Origin: Rhizophagus clarus
Lineage: Eukaryota > Glomeromycota > Glomeromycetes > Glomerales > Glomeraceae
Direction: 5' to 3'
Length of the DNA: 64,000 nucleotides
Assembly (NCBI GenBank): GCA_015698045.1
Contig: BLAL01000206.1
Location: forward strand, 62,001 to 126,000
Positions 35,901 to 46,959 of the stretch are shown here, piece by piece (the stretch's first letter is position 1; every line of letters begins with the position of its first letter). The translations under genes and the position numbers were made by a program. Under the pieces are notes generated by a model. That model did no database searches. It worked only from the letters and a program-made list of their open reading frames with translations, and had not been told where the DNA came from.

Positions 35901-36089
35901 CTTTTATCTTTATATCTAATACCAACGTTACTATAGCTGTTTCTCTTCTTTTTACATCTAATTGTATCGTTTCTCTTTCTTTTTTTACTTTTATATATTC
36001 TGTATATAGTAATAAATACTTGTAATTTTTATAATTTAATTCATATTATATCTAATAAAATATACATTATATAAACTTATAGTACAAAA

Positions 36090-36480
36090 ATGAATTTTGA
36101 AACATTACAAAATATTTATGTAAAATTACGAATCGTCAAAATATTTTAAAAAGTTGCGAAATATTACGCAATAAAATTACACAATATTACGAACCGTAAA
36201 ATTACGAAACTTTGCATATCGTAATATTTCGAAATATTTTAAAAAGTTACAAAATATTACGCTTACGCAAACTTGCGGCGGGTCTGGAAACTTACGAAAT
36301 ATTATGTAAAATTACGAAATATTGCGAATGCGTAAAATTACGGAATATTACGAACCGTAAAATTACGAAACTTTGCATATCATAATATTTCGAAATATTT
36401 TAAAAAGTTACGAAATATTACTCTTCCGCAAACTTGCGGCGGGTCTGGAAACTTACGAAATATTACGATGCGTAATCTTG
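36090..36480. repeat. Right subterminal array of the Plavaka element, 161-bp unit, two copies
   Basis: A block containing GAACCGTAAAATTACGAAAC, then CGAAATATTTTAAAAAGTTAC and CTTGCGGCGGGTCTGG repeats, 161 bp apart (ACTTGCGGCG at 36271 and 36432). It shares CGTAAT and TTTCGAAATATT words with the left array but differs in unit, a normal asymmetry for CACTA ends. Confidence 0.8.
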
Positions 36481-36509
36481 CGCAACTTTTCGCACTATAA
36501 AATTTCCTG

Positions 36510-37084
36510 ATGAAGTATTGTTGAGGTTGTTGAGAAGGTGATTGCGACCATTGGTATTCATGATGTGGCCATTGACGTTGCTGATTTTGTTGAGGTTGTT
36601 GAGGTTATTGAGGCCATTGAGGTAGAGGTGGTTGCGGCCATTGAAGTTGAGATTATTGAGGTTGTTGAGGCTATTGAGATTAAGGTGGTTGTGGCCATTG
36701 AAATTGAGATTGTTGAGGTTGTTGAGGCCATTGAGATTGAGGTGGTTGCGACCATTGAAATTGATGAGGTTGAGATTGTTGAGATTGTTGAGGCCATTGA
36801 GATTGAGGTGGTTGTGGCCATTGAAATTGAAATTGTTGAGGTTGTCGCGGCCACTGAAGTAGAGTTTGGGGTTGAGATTGTTGCGGTTGTTGAGATTGAG
36901 GTTGTTGCGGTTGATGAGATTGAGGTTATTACGGTTGTTGAGATTGGGGTTGTTGCAGCTGTTGAGGTTGTTGCGGCCATTGAGACTGAGGTTGTTGATA
37001 TTGCGGTTGCGATGGCTGCCAATATTTAATAAGAGAACCTTTTTTACGAATTCCTTGTTCTTTATCAAGATCTTGAGAAGACAT
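36510..37084 (-). pseudogene. 5' part of the interrupted Q/P-rich gene
   Basis: The ATG at 37084 (minus) begins MSSQDLDKEQ, then IRKKGSLIKYWQP, followed by about 140 codons of Gln/Pro/Trp repeats based on QWPQPPQSQ. Six in-frame stops occur at 36926-36931 (two adjacent), 36680, 36671, 36653 and 36605. Each sits where the repeat expects Gln, so CAA to TAA or CAG to TAG explains all of them. No frameshift occurs. The frame runs into the Plavaka insertion and resumes at 26767. The intact ancestor would be about 570 aa. Its role is unknown; the Q-rich repeat suggests an unstructured protein. The N-terminus is shared with 24086-23943. The mirrored plus-strand frames here are by-products of the repeats. 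Confidence 0.7.
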
Positions 37085-37149
37085 TTTAATGATATCTCAA
37101 TATTTTAAAAAAAGAAATAATTGAATAAAAAAAAAAAAAAAAAATTTTT

Positions 37150-37640
37150 TTTATCCTCTTTTTTTTTGCGTTGATCTTACCACATCATGATCGAAAAAAA
37201 TTAATCTTTTTCTTGCATCATAATTATATCTATGATTAATATAGTTAATTACGAAAAGAAAAAAAAATTCTTTTTGCCATTGATCTTATTACATCATATG
37301 ATACAGATTTTTTTAAGGAAAAAAAATATAATTAATATAATGATGGATATCGTAATTAGATCATGGCCAAGTAAAATTAATATTTTTCTCACATTATTAC
37401 GATTAATTTCGAAAATAAGTTTCTTTTTTACCATTGATCTCAATAGATTTTCTAAAGAAAAAAATTTGATTAATATAATGACGGACATTGTGATTATCGA
37501 GTAAAAATTAATCTTTTTTTCAATTTTTTTCTTTTTTTAAAAAATTCTATATCGTGGTTATACCTATTACCAAAAAAAACTTTTTCTGCAAAAAAAGTTG
37601 TTTGCATTGATATCATAACACTACGAGTTATCTTTTCCTT
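37150..37640. repeat. Upstream region with four copies of a TTGATCTTACCACATCAT-like word
   Basis: GTTGATCTTACCACATCATG or variants recur at about 37169, 37278, 37430 and 37604, each followed at a variable distance by GATTAATATAATG-like words. One copy also precedes the paralogue fragment near 24205. The position upstream of the MSSQ start suggests promoter repeats. Confidence 0.5.
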
Positions 37641-37880
37641 GAACCTTCTCAAACATCTTAAGTCGTATAATTAATAATTAACCTCTCCTATAAACAGAGA
37701 GCAACTTACTTTAATATAAACACGAATACAAAATACGTTAGTAATGAGAACGAAAAATAAATTCTTTGGGAAAAAGAGATTATTTAAAGCACTGAACTGA
37801 AAGGAATGATTTCTAGGATAGCGAGTGATTTGAACTAAGCCAAAGTTAGAAATAAGATAGTTTCGGTATCTTCAGGCGGT

Positions 37881-38087
37881 ATGGATGAAGACAATTCACG
37901 TATTAGCCCTTGTTCTACAATTGATTTTTATCAAACTCGCTCTACATTGATTATTTCAGTTTTGTCTCAACTCTCAACTGATCTCCGGGGAAGAAGCAAA
38001 GTAGAAATCAAAGAATGGGAATCATGTATGGAAAAGGAACATCTTAAAAAGAAAGAGGCAACGGTTCTGCGAGTTAGAAATATCTGA
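37881..38087 (+). CDS. Small hypothetical ORF, unknown
   Basis: A 68-codon ATG frame in a region of somewhat higher GC and mixed codon use, ending in a charged helix (KEWESCMEKEHLKKKEAT). No family is recognised, no splice partners were identified, and it could be chance. Confidence 0.25.
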   Translation: MDEDNSRISPCSTIDFYQTRSTLIISVLSQLSTDLRGRSKVEIKEWESCMEKEHLKKKEATVLRVRNI

Positions 38088-38099
38088 GTAGATGATTCA

Positions 38100-38900
38100 T
38101 GCTGAAGCTTCTCTTCTCTCATTTCATCACTGATGCTTTTTCTTATGCGCCTTATCCAAGAAAGCATCTATTTCCCTTTCCTTTGATGACTTGGTATTCT
38201 TGAACTGGTCTTATGCGCATATACTGTATAAAACTTCTGGTCAAATGATCGTAGCATTGCTTTAAATTCCTAATTAGCTAATTACACATGTGCATATTGC
38301 ATATTTTACCAAATTCTGTAGACCAATAAAAATCATAGTTTTGCACTGAGATTATCATTTAATCTCATTTGGATAAATTGTTTGTACTTGGCGTGAAGAA
38401 CAGGTTATACTGTACTAATTAAACTGGCTGGTACTTACAAAAAAGAGATCTTTTTTTCTGTTTTTTTTCTAATTATTATGCTTTTTTATTTCTATCTAAG
38501 GCTGTGTTTTATTGTGCCATTGATTTACTTATTATATGGTTATATTTATTTCACCATTAATCATCGCTTTGTGTAAAGCTATAGTTTGTGGTTGTGCAAA
38601 TTTCCCACTGGCGCTTTCCCGGGTGTTTAATAGAATAATTAGTCGGCAAGTCATGTATAATGTATATTGATATAAAAGAATTTATTTTTTAGTTGTCTTT
38701 CTGGCGCAGATTACTAATGTATATTAATTTAATTGATGGTGTGTAACTAAACAAATATTGACGACAACTTTTCAAATAAAAAGGTATCCGTAATTAGACA
38801 ACTAAACAGGAACATCTCAGTGCTAGGATAAGCCTTGTTTAGAATAAGCCCAGCAATTCTGTACTGAGATTTTCGAATGATGTTTCCCATTTAGGATAGG
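38100..38900. other. Intergenic, no supported gene
   Basis: Mixed-composition DNA with no convincing frame. It may include a decayed element, since its GC content is higher than that of the AT deserts, but I see no inverted or direct terminal repeats. Confidence 0.4.
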
Positions 38901-38917
38901 CCCAACACTTCGCTAGT

Positions 38918-38932
38918 TGTATATAAATACCC
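38918..38932 (+). promoter_or_regulatory. Candidate TATA box
   Basis: TATATAAATACCCC follows a moderately GC-rich stretch with AGGATAGGCCCA words, about 250 bp before the ATG at 39180. Spacing and sequence fit a core promoter for the downstream Gag-like gene. Confidence 0.4.
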
Positions 38933-39179
38933 CTAATTTTTCAAAAAAAATAAAGTTTTATAACGATTTCCCTTAATAACTTATTTTCACGTTCCTATTT
39001 TTTTTTTTAAAAAAAAAGAAATAAAAATTTTAGAAAAAATCTTATTCTCACGTCCTTTTTTTTTAAATAAATATGATTAAAAAAAAAAATTTTCTCCTCC
39101 TACCCGAAAGAACCTTTAAGTTTTATCAAAAAAAAAGTTCATACTCTTCCTTTTTAAAATAACGTGTCTTAATTTTAAT

Positions 39180-40029
39180 ATGCCTGATAACATTGATAAC
39201 ACTACTATTATTGACAATAATAATGAAGTTAGCGATGATTTTTATATAATTAATAACCTGAACGTAATTAAAGATATATTAAGTATATCTGTTAATCATT
39301 CTATAACAATAAAGAATAATTCTAGTACAATTCAAATGTTAATTACAATACTCCAAGATAAGTTAACACTATGTTTTTTTGGGTGCATTGATGCTGTATA
39401 TGGCTCTATTAGGTTGTTGATACTGTATATTTTGATACTGACTAACAATATAAGAACGACTTACCGCTGCTTCATCTACTATCTCTCCTCTTATTGTCTC
39501 TACTTCTCCTCTTAATGTCTCTGCTATTGTCTCTCCTTCTCCTCCAGTCTCAATATACGGATCCTTGTCAGATTCAATTTCATCTTTAAGCTCTTCGCTA
39601 CCCTTAGACTCTTCAGTAACCTCATCATCAATAACTCACTTAATGACTTTAATTTCATCGATCTCATCAATTTCCTCGATCTCCCCAATTTTCTCGAACC
39701 TGCCAATTTTTTTGAACCTGGCTCCCGGTTCAAATTTAAATTTTATATGCACGTCGGAGGGGGTTGCTTTATCTAGCAGGACAAATTGGATTGCGCCTAT
39801 CAGCTCATATAAAGATCCGTGTTATTTATGTGAATATTACGGGCATGGTCTTAATACCTGCCCGAATATTCAGCAAAATTACCGGGGAAGATACTGCAGG
39901 TGTTGGATCAGTCCGCACGAGTCAAAAGATTGCCATTTACGAAGAGGTGAAAAGGTACCTATTCCATTTAAAAAGAATTTTTTAAAGCTGGCCGATTTAA
40001 TCAAATTTTTTGGAAGAATTGAAGAATAG
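39180..40029 (+). CDS. Gag-like gene with two zinc knuckles, probably two exons
   Basis: The first frame starts at the ATG 39180 (about 80-110 codons, Asn/Asp/Ile-rich). A second frame, open from about 39465 to 40029, gives a Ser/Pro-rich stretch, a run of ISSISSISPIF-like repeats, then CYLCEYYGHGLNTC (C-x2-C-x4-H-x4-C) and CRCWISPHESKDC, followed by a basic tail. CCHC knuckles of this type bind single-stranded nucleic acid in retrotransposon Gag proteins. The two frames are out of register. A small intron around 39410-39460 (donor-like GTATAT, branch-like CTGACTAAC, AAG acceptor) may link them, or the gene is frameshifted. No reverse transcriptase follows, so it is an isolated Gag-like or domesticated gene. 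Confidence 0.5.
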
Positions 40030-40044
40030 GTTTTTTTTTTAATT

Positions 40045-40205
40045 CATTTCTGGTCGCCTTGGTGGTAAATTTTTTATTCTATGTAGTTTGTTTGGTCCGC
40101 CTGGTAGCGGGTTTTTTTCCTGGTTCATCTGGTGACGAGTTTTTTTTCTGATTCGCCTTGTGGCGTAAAGGTTTCTGGTTCACCTGGTGGCGTGTTCTTT
40201 TTTTG
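40045..40205 (+). repeat. Five hairpin repeats after the Gag-like gene
   Basis: A word of the form TGGTTCRCCTGGTGGCG recurs at 40051, 40093, 40121, 40149 and 40177, separated by T-runs. Several copies are short palindromes (CGCCTTGTGGCG). They lie directly after the stop codon, so the transcript 3' end would carry a series of small stem-loops each followed by U-tracts. Confidence 0.65.
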
Positions 40206-40558
40206 TTTTGATATTTTTTTATAATAATAATAAATAATAATGCATTTTATCAATCACACTGGCACTAAATAAAATTTATTAAGACATTTTTTGAATATTA
40301 TCTTGAATGCCAAATTGATATAATGATAATGTTAAATTCATATTGCAGAAAATATAAAAAAAAATTGTTCAATATGGAAGTCAGTAATTTGATGGCTGTT
40401 TAAAAATCTAAGGTTTCTGTTAAGATTGTTTGTTTCTTTACTATAAAAATGCTGATCAATAACTTTTAATTCAGTAAAATTATTAATTTGTATAATAAAT
40501 TTCTTTTATTCAGCAATAAATTTTAAAGTTCAAATAATTTTGACATTTAATTTTAATT
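40206..40558. other. AT-rich intergenic sequence, no gene seen
   Basis: No coding or repeat structure recognised between the hairpin repeats and the transposase fragment. Confidence 0.5.
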
Positions 40559-40559
40559 T

Positions 40560-40892
40560 ATAAATATCCAGATGTTCAAAGCACGCCTTAGCAAAATTTT
40601 TGCCAATTGTCATACAACTGAAATTTAATGCGTCTACTGGATTTTCTACAGATTCTATCCAATCACGATATTGTCGTAAAAAATTTTTAATATAAAAAAA
40701 TGCTTGCTCGATCTGTAAGCAATAAATTTTTAAATAATGGAAGATTAAATTCTTACAGGATTATAATCGGGAGAATAAGATGGCAAAAACTCAAGTCGTA
40801 TTCCTTTCTCCTCACAAATATTTCGCAAACGCTGACTTTTATGTATAGATACATTATCTAAGATTAAAACGCTATACTAGTTATTTAACTAA
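40560..40892 (-). pseudogene. 3' fragment of a Tc1/mariner (IS630-type) transposase
   Basis: On the minus strand, VLILDNVSIHKSQRLRNICE is followed by RLEFLPSYSPDYNP, an intron at 40756-40713 (GTAAGA...TTACAG, 44 bp), and then IEQAFFYIKNFLRQYRDW. This is the second half of a DDE_3 domain: the Asp of LDN and the Glu of IEQAF are the last two catalytic residues. The upstream half, including the first Asp and the DNA-binding HTH, is absent. No matching TIRs were found, so it is a truncated relic. Confidence 0.8.
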
Positions 40893-41152
40893 ATAAAATA
40901 TTAAATAAAAATATTTATTATAGTCTATGTGGTTTTATATTTCACTTTGAAAAATGGTAAACAAGTTGGGAAAAAAAAGAGATGGTTAACATGGCACAAT
41001 AAAAATCAATAAAATCTACGTATAACGTGAAATCAGGTCACATGAATTATTAGCAGAGTGGTGGCGCTATGATATATTGTAATCTTTATTATTATAAAGG
41101 AATAAAAAACATATCAATGTTATCACGGTCTTTTATGTGATATGTACTGTAT

Positions 41153-42722
41153 TTATGAAAAAAGATGGAGTTTTAAAGAGCTAGCAATGTTTCTTCCGCT
41201 ACAGGAAGGAATTTCTAGATCTTCTGTAATAACATCTAACTCCTTAACCTTTTCTTTGATATTTGCGCTTTCAGTTTCAATCCAGACTATTTTGAAGCAT
41301 TTTCTGGAGAATTCTATTAATTTATCTAGTGAAGTTTCTGATAATTTTGTAAAATCGATGGCTGAAACGTATCGGCTTAAGATTCTCTTTAAAACCACCT
41401 CACGTGATATGAAATTGTTTACTTTCTCGTTGGTAGGATCTGAACTTTCCGTATATCCACTTTAATAGAAAAAAAATTTAAATCATTAAATCATTGTAAT
41501 AAAACAACAACATAACGATATGAACGTATCGATCACCTTTCTACAATTTGTCGAAATTCTTTTACTATGTTGAAAGTACATTTTTCAATTGATATCGATA
41601 GTCAGAAAATGATTTACGATATCGTTCGTTAATTGACTTCGCCACGCTTTGATAAGCATCATGCCCAAAAATTTTTTGTGTTATTTTATCAAACGCATGA
41701 TCGGGCGGATTTCTAGTTCGCAAAAAAAGGCATTTCATTTCTTCGTCAATAAGACGATAATTATCCTAAACAGTAATAATATCAATAATACATAATACAT
41801 CAGTAATTCTGTGTAATAACGATTGTTCTTAATTGGTAAGAATGTAACAACCAAAATAAGAAATGGATTTTACGTTGTCAGATGGTGACGAAGTCGAGGT
41901 GGTTAGTGGCAAATTTGTTGATGGCTGCTTCGTCGAGGCATCAAGCATTTTGTTTGCCAGATGTAGTACACTTGGATGTAAGACCAACCAATTGCAAATT
42001 TGCAATTGATTGGTCATTGCGCCAAATTGAACTGGAATTTCTTCTTCACTCTCTAGAAGTAATATTAAATGAGAATAAAATTATATTCATTAATTATGTT
42101 CAGATTTTATGTTTTTACCGCTTTCATCATTTTCATTTTCTTCTTGTTCTTTATCTTTCTCTCTCCTATCCCTCTCTCTTCTCTCTTTCTCTCTTCTCTC
42201 TTTCTCTCTTCTCTCTTTCTCTCTTCTTTCTTTCTCTCTTCTCTCTTTATCTCTCCTCTCCATCTCTTTCTTCTCATTTTCTCTTCTTTCTTTTTCAATA
42301 TTTCTTTCTTCTTGCTCTGGAAGCATATCTTCATTATAACGAAGTAAATTTAGTTTTAAATAAATTCGCAGAAATATCATTTCAATTGAATAATAAAACA
42401 ATTATTATAACGTATTTACCCAAAATAATTCTTTCAATATCATCATCTTGTCTATTATTACCTTCTCCAATATCTACATCTTGTCCATGTAAATTATCTT
42501 GTTCATGTTCACTTCCTTCCTCTCTCCTTTCATCTCTTTCCTTATTATAATCACGTGAAGAGTTGGCAACATATGTACGAATAGTTTTTGTAGTCTTTGC
42601 AGCTTTTGTTGCCTTGTCTTTTAGGTATCATTATAATAGTATTAGGCACAATTACTATATAAATTTTAAATCAAAAATATAATATTATTACCTTTTTCTG
42701 TTACTCCTCTGCGTTTAGTCAT
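41153..42722 (-). CDS. Multi-exon charged repeat protein of unknown function
   Basis: A likely gene on the minus strand starts at ATG 42722 (MTKRRGVTEK, donor GTAATA). It continues with a basic exon (about 42618-42420, DKATKAAKTTKTIRTYVANS then DERREE), a long Arg/Glu/Lys helix of about ten (K/R)ERREKE units encoded by a GA-rich microsatellite (42330-42150), and a middle exon ending about 41830. The next exon is 41766-41570, with DNYRLIDEEMKCLFLRTRNP and YQSVAKSINERYRKSF. A last exon is 41460-41153, with a helical segment and a stop. Exact splice sites of the repeat exon are uncertain. The charged repeat would form a single long alpha helix. I do not recognise a family. It lies just upstream of the Tc1/mariner relic on the same strand, but I see no proof that they belong together. 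Confidence 0.5.
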
Positions 42723-42884
42723 GATAAACAAACAAGATGGTACTTATCGGTATTGTGCTAGTAGCAACGTAAAGAAATAGGTGATTCGTCACGTAAAGAA
42801 ATAGGTGATTCCTGACGAAACGAATACAGCATCATCTTTATTTATTTATAGAGATTTCTCCTAATATTAAGAAAAAATTACATC

Positions 42885-45115
42885 GTGACCGCAGTATATA
42901 AAAGGAAATTGGGTTGGCATTCTCAAAAAAAACGTTCATGGTTACATTAAATCTTGGATAGTTGATCAGAAGAATTTGTTAATGGTTACATCGATTCTTT
43001 ATGATGAAAATTTTGGGAAAATTTGACGTCTTAACGGTTACATGTAAAGAAATTATATATGAGTATCGTAACTGTAGGACATAAATGGAAATTTGGCCAA
43101 CAAAATTTTCAAATTATTGGAATAATTGATCGGGAAAATCCTTAATGGGTATATTAGCTCTTTGTCCACAGAACATTAATGGTAATTTCGAGTAATATTA
43201 ACAGTTACAAGTAAAGAAACTTTATATGAATATCGTGATCGCAGGACATAAACAGATTTTTAGGATAATTGATCAGGAGAAAAAATTTTTAATGGTTACA
43301 TAATCAGAGTTGAAGAATTATACTGTACATACTATATTATGCTGTCCTAATACTTAAATAGAGTACATTTTTTTCATATGTTTAATATATTATATATTTA
43401 TTTTAATAATTAGGATTGTTCTTTTAATCTAATCTAAATAGAAAAAATATTATATTAAATATTTAACAATGCAATATTAATGCAATGTTTACAGTACATT
43501 GATGAAATTTTGGGCAATGAAAAAATTGCGGTTACATGTAAGGTAATCGCAGGACATAAATAAAAATTTAGATCAAAAAATTGGTCAGAAAAATTTTGTC
43601 AACAGTTCTGTTGATTTTTTATCTGCAAAAGATCTTTATTTGCAGCATATTGGTGGAATCTAAGGTAATGATCTGAAAAATTTGACATGAATATCATGGT
43701 CGCAATAAATAAATAGAAATTTAGATCAATAATTGATCAGAAAAAATTATTAATGGTTACATTGATTTTTTATCTGCAGCGCATTGATAGAATTCAGGGG
43801 TAATCTGAAAAATTTGACATGAATATCGTGATCGCAAGATATAAACGGATTTTTGGGATAATTGATCAGGAGAAAAAATTTGTTAATGTTTACATAATCA
43901 GGGTTAAAGAATTATACTGTACGTACTATATTACTATGCTGTCCTAATACTTAAATAGAGTACATTTTTTCATATGTTTAATATATTATATATTTATTTT
44001 AATAATTAGGATTGATAATAAATTATTAACTATTCTTTTAATCTTAATAGAAAAAATATTATATTAAATATTTAACAGTACAATATTAGTGCAATGTATA
44101 TAGTAAATTGATGAAATTTTGGGAAATGGAAAAATTGCAGTTACATGTAAGGTGATCGCAGAACATGAACAGAAATTTAGATCAACAAATTGATCGGAAA
44201 AAAATTTTGTCAACAGTTCTGTTGATTCTTTATCTGCAAAAGATCTTTATCTGCAGTACATTTGTGGAATCTAGGGTAATGATCTGAAAAATTTGGCACG
44301 AATATCGTGGTCGCAATAAATAAATAGAAATTTAGATCAATAATTGATCGGAAAAAAATTGTTAATGATTACATTGATTTTTTATCTGCAGCGCATTGAT
44401 AGAATTCAGGGGTAATCTGAAAAATTTGACGTGAATATCGTGATCACAGGACATAAACGGATTTTTGGGATAATTGATCAGGAGAAAAATTGTTAATGGT
44501 TACATAATCAGGGTTGAAAAATTATACTGTACGTACTATATTATGCTATCCTAATATTTAAATAGAGTACATTTTTTTATAAGTTTAATATATTATATAT
44601 TTATTTTAATAATTAGGATTGATAATAAATTATTAACTATTCTTTTAATCTTAATAGAAAAAATATTATATTAAATATTTAACAGTGCAATATTAGTGCA
44701 ATGTAAAGTAAATTGATGAAATTTTGGGAAATGAAAAAATTGCAGTTACATGTAAGGTGATCGCAGGACATGAACAGAAATTTAGATCAAAAAATTGATC
44801 AGAAAAAAATTTTGTCAACAGTTCTGTTGATTCTTTATCTGCAAAAGATCTTTATCTGCAGCACATTGGTGGAATCTAGGGTAATGATCTGAAAAATTTG
44901 ACCTGAATATCGTGGTCACGATAAATAAATGGAAATTTAGATCAATAATTGATCAGAAGAAAAAATTGTTAATGGTTACATTGATTTTTATCTGCAGTGC
45001 ATTGACAGAATTTATTACATTAGTTCTCTATCTCAGAATTATGTAATAAAGTTTTAAAAAAAACTTTTCAAGTTATTGACCCAAATTTCCTTTTATATAG
45101 TGCAGTCATGATATC
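42885..45115. repeat. Satellite with about 600-bp period bounded by an inverted repeat
   Basis: The word TAATCAGGGTTGAAGAATTA (with small changes) recurs at 43301, 43895 and 44505, each followed by TACTGTACGTACTATATTA. Shorter sub-repeats (GACATAAACGGAAATTTGG, AATTGATCAGAAAAAATT, GGTTACATTGATT) fill each unit. The outer edges match in inverted orientation: GTGACCGCAGTATATAAAAG at 42887 and its complement near 45095-45115. No ORF is present. It may be a non-coding element grown by internal duplication. Confidence 0.65.
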
Positions 45116-45280
45116 ACAGTTGTAATATTATAAAAAAATTTACTTTGTGCTTTTTTCCCAAAGAATTCAATTGATATTTTTTTTAAAGTTTGACTGTCCA
45201 TATCTTATCAGTTACATATAAAAATACCACATCTCAGATCAGAGTTTTTAGATTTCTAATAAAAAAAAGATAGAAAGAAA

Positions 45281-45700
45281 ATGTCCTCTCCCAAACCTAG
45301 TAGAGACGAAACAGGTATAAAAAAAAAATACCTGGTATATTAATTCATTAAATAATGTATGATAATATTCAAATAGTTTCTTTCATATATAGATAATATG
45401 GGACCTTTGCAATAGAAAGGCACAAAACTCAAAAAAAAATAAAAATTTAATTAATATTAAATTTATACTTATTTTAGTATAAAAAATATAATTAGCATAT
45501 AAAGTAAATTTAAAAATTTTTTTGAGTTTCGTACCTTTCTATTGCAAAGATCCCATATGATATTGATCTCGCTAGACGATCTAATAAAAGAATAAACCTG
45601 ATTGAACGATCTTCTCCAGACCAACATTAAAAAGAAATAGAAACGTCCATCTTGTAACAATTGAGCGAAAACCATGGGAGACTGGACTCAGATGGTGAAA
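45281..45700 (+). pseudogene. Small broken gene with a MITE inside
   Basis: ATG 45281 starts MSSPKPSRDETG and meets a GTATAA donor-like site. After a possible intron ending TATATAG (45392) come the MITE (45398-45558) and a coding-like stretch (DLARRSNKRINLIERSSP). Two TAA codons follow where Gln would fit (QH*KE, IL*QLSENHG). No family recognised. The MITE sits at the exon boundary and probably disrupts the gene. Confidence 0.35.
45398..45558. mobile_element. Palindromic MITE, copy 2
   Basis: Same family and orientation as 15271-15430: left end TATGGGACCTTTGCAATAG, right end CTATTGCAAAGATCCCATA, identical AT-rich core with few changes. Flanks are AT-rich and compatible with a TA duplication. 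Confidence 0.85.
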
Positions 45701-46009
45701 AAAGTATGATCATTTGATTCTTTAATATTTTGTGATAATTTGAAATATTTAACACTTTAAAATTATTTGTTAGAATTGATATTGCCATTATATGAAATTA
45801 ATATCTCATTACAATACCGCACAATATTATATCCACCTTCTTTTCAATTTATTTCAATAAAAAAATAAATCTTATATAATTTTATAATTGTATATATCCG
45901 TAAAGCTCACAACTAGTGATTTTATCATAATAATTGATTGTAATAATTTAAAATCATAAAAATCAAAATTTTATATAAACTGGAACACAGAATTGCTAAC
46001 AATTTTTTT

Positions 46010-46288
46010 CTGATCATTTGTCTTGTCTAAATGTGCTGTGATCACGATATTTTTAAAATGTAATGTCAATTTTTCAGAAAAGCTTTGTTAACCAATTTCC
46101 GTTATGTCCAGCAGCCTATATAAATTTCTTTACATGTAATCGTCAAAACATCAATCCTAAATTCAAGAGCTTTGTTAACCCAAATTTCTATAGTTACGAT
46201 GTTGTTCATTATATAATTCATTAGTTAATGTAATTAACTATTAACAAATTTTTTTCTGATCAATTATCCCAAAATTCGATGATCTAAA
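46010..46288 (-). repeat. Satellite sub-repeats in inverted orientation (left of hAT element)
   Basis: Words complementary to the 42885-45115 satellite (for example TTTTTCTGATCAATTATCCC, and TTACATGTAATCGTC near 46132) occur here on the opposite strand. The hAT element inserted into this block, which resumes at 48802. Confidence 0.6.
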
Positions 46289-46535
46289 TAAGGTTGCTTG
46301 CCGAAACTAGTGAGTTTCGGCATGCCGAAACTGCTGAAACTGGCGAAACTAGGTTTCGGCAAGCAGCCAAAAATGCCAAAATGCCGAAACTGCCAAAACT
46401 GCCGAAATGCCGAAACAGTTTCGGCATTTTGGCATAGTTTCAGCATAATATATATTAATACTTTAATATAGTTTCGGCATAGTTTCATTTTTCTAATAAT
46501 GTAATTAGTATAACAAAATAAAATTCAGCCACCAC

Positions 46536-46856
46536 ATGACACACAACCAATCATATCTGACGGTCATTCAGGAAATGATCTGTCCTTCAGATAATTGTGT
46601 TGTCCTAATAGAACATGTATGGATCGATAAATTTGTTGATTTGTCACACAAATTAATAATTGAAGAAATTGGAGAGATCCCGGACGACATTTTAGATGAA
46701 TCTGAAGAAGAATACGAAAAAATTAATACAGATGATGGCAATGATGATGAGCAAGAAAGCGAACAAGAAAGCGATGGGGGAGGAAATTTTGATTATAATG
46801 TAGAGGATTTATTGAATGAATTCATCGATGTAGATGATGTAGATGAAGAAGAATAA
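46536..46856 (+). CDS. Small acidic ORF in the hAT element
   Basis: A 106-codon ATG frame. The N-terminal 50 residues are mixed (MICPSDNCVVLIEHVWIDKF). The C-terminal half is almost wholly Asp/Glu (DESEEEYEKI, DDGNDDEQESEQES, VDDVDEEE). It could be the left-over 3' end of a hAT transposase or an independent acidic protein. It begins right after the left subterminal repeats and is followed by the shared 3' module. Confidence 0.5.
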   Translation: MTHNQSYLTVIQEMICPSDNCVVLIEHVWIDKFVDLSHKLIIEEIGEIPDDILDESEEEYEKINTDDGNDDEQESEQESDGGGNFDYNVEDLLNEFIDVDDVDEEE

Positions 46857-46959
46857 TTTTTTCTTTATTTTTAGGAAATCATTATAACAATAATTCTTTT
46901 ATTAATAAAGTAAATTTGTAAATAAGTTTATAATTATATTGATTTATTTAAAAGTTTAA

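Larger units (their letters stand above)
26768..36511. mobile_element. Plavaka/CACTA-like DNA transposon, 9.74 kb, with AT target duplication
   Basis: The left end reads CAGGAAATTTTATAGGGCG from 26770. The right end is its complement, ending at 36509 with GTGCG in place of GGGCG. AT flanks both ends (26768-26769 and 36510-36511). Inside each end are dense CGTAATATTACG and TTTCGAAATATT words: ten 50-bp units on the left and two 161-bp units on the right. Three multi-exon genes lie inside: a SANT/trihelix-like gene (-), the transposase (-) and an accessory gene (+). The insertion splits a Q/P-rich gene, and removing the element plus one AT restores that gene's frame. Gene integrity suggests a recent arrival. 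TIRs starting CAG with a 2-bp duplication are compatible with the CACTA/Plavaka group. Confidence 0.88.

Noticed and set aside
36538..37029. Long plus-strand Val/Ile/Glu-rich frame and minus-strand Thr/Ser-, Asn- and Leu-rich frames
   Set aside because: They mirror the Q/P-rich repeat in other frames. Only the minus-strand frame starting at 37084 has a normal N-terminus shared with a paralogue.
42107..42347. Ser/Leu/Phe-rich plus-strand ORFs
   Set aside because: Antisense readings of the GA-rich repeat that encodes the charged helix on the minus strand.
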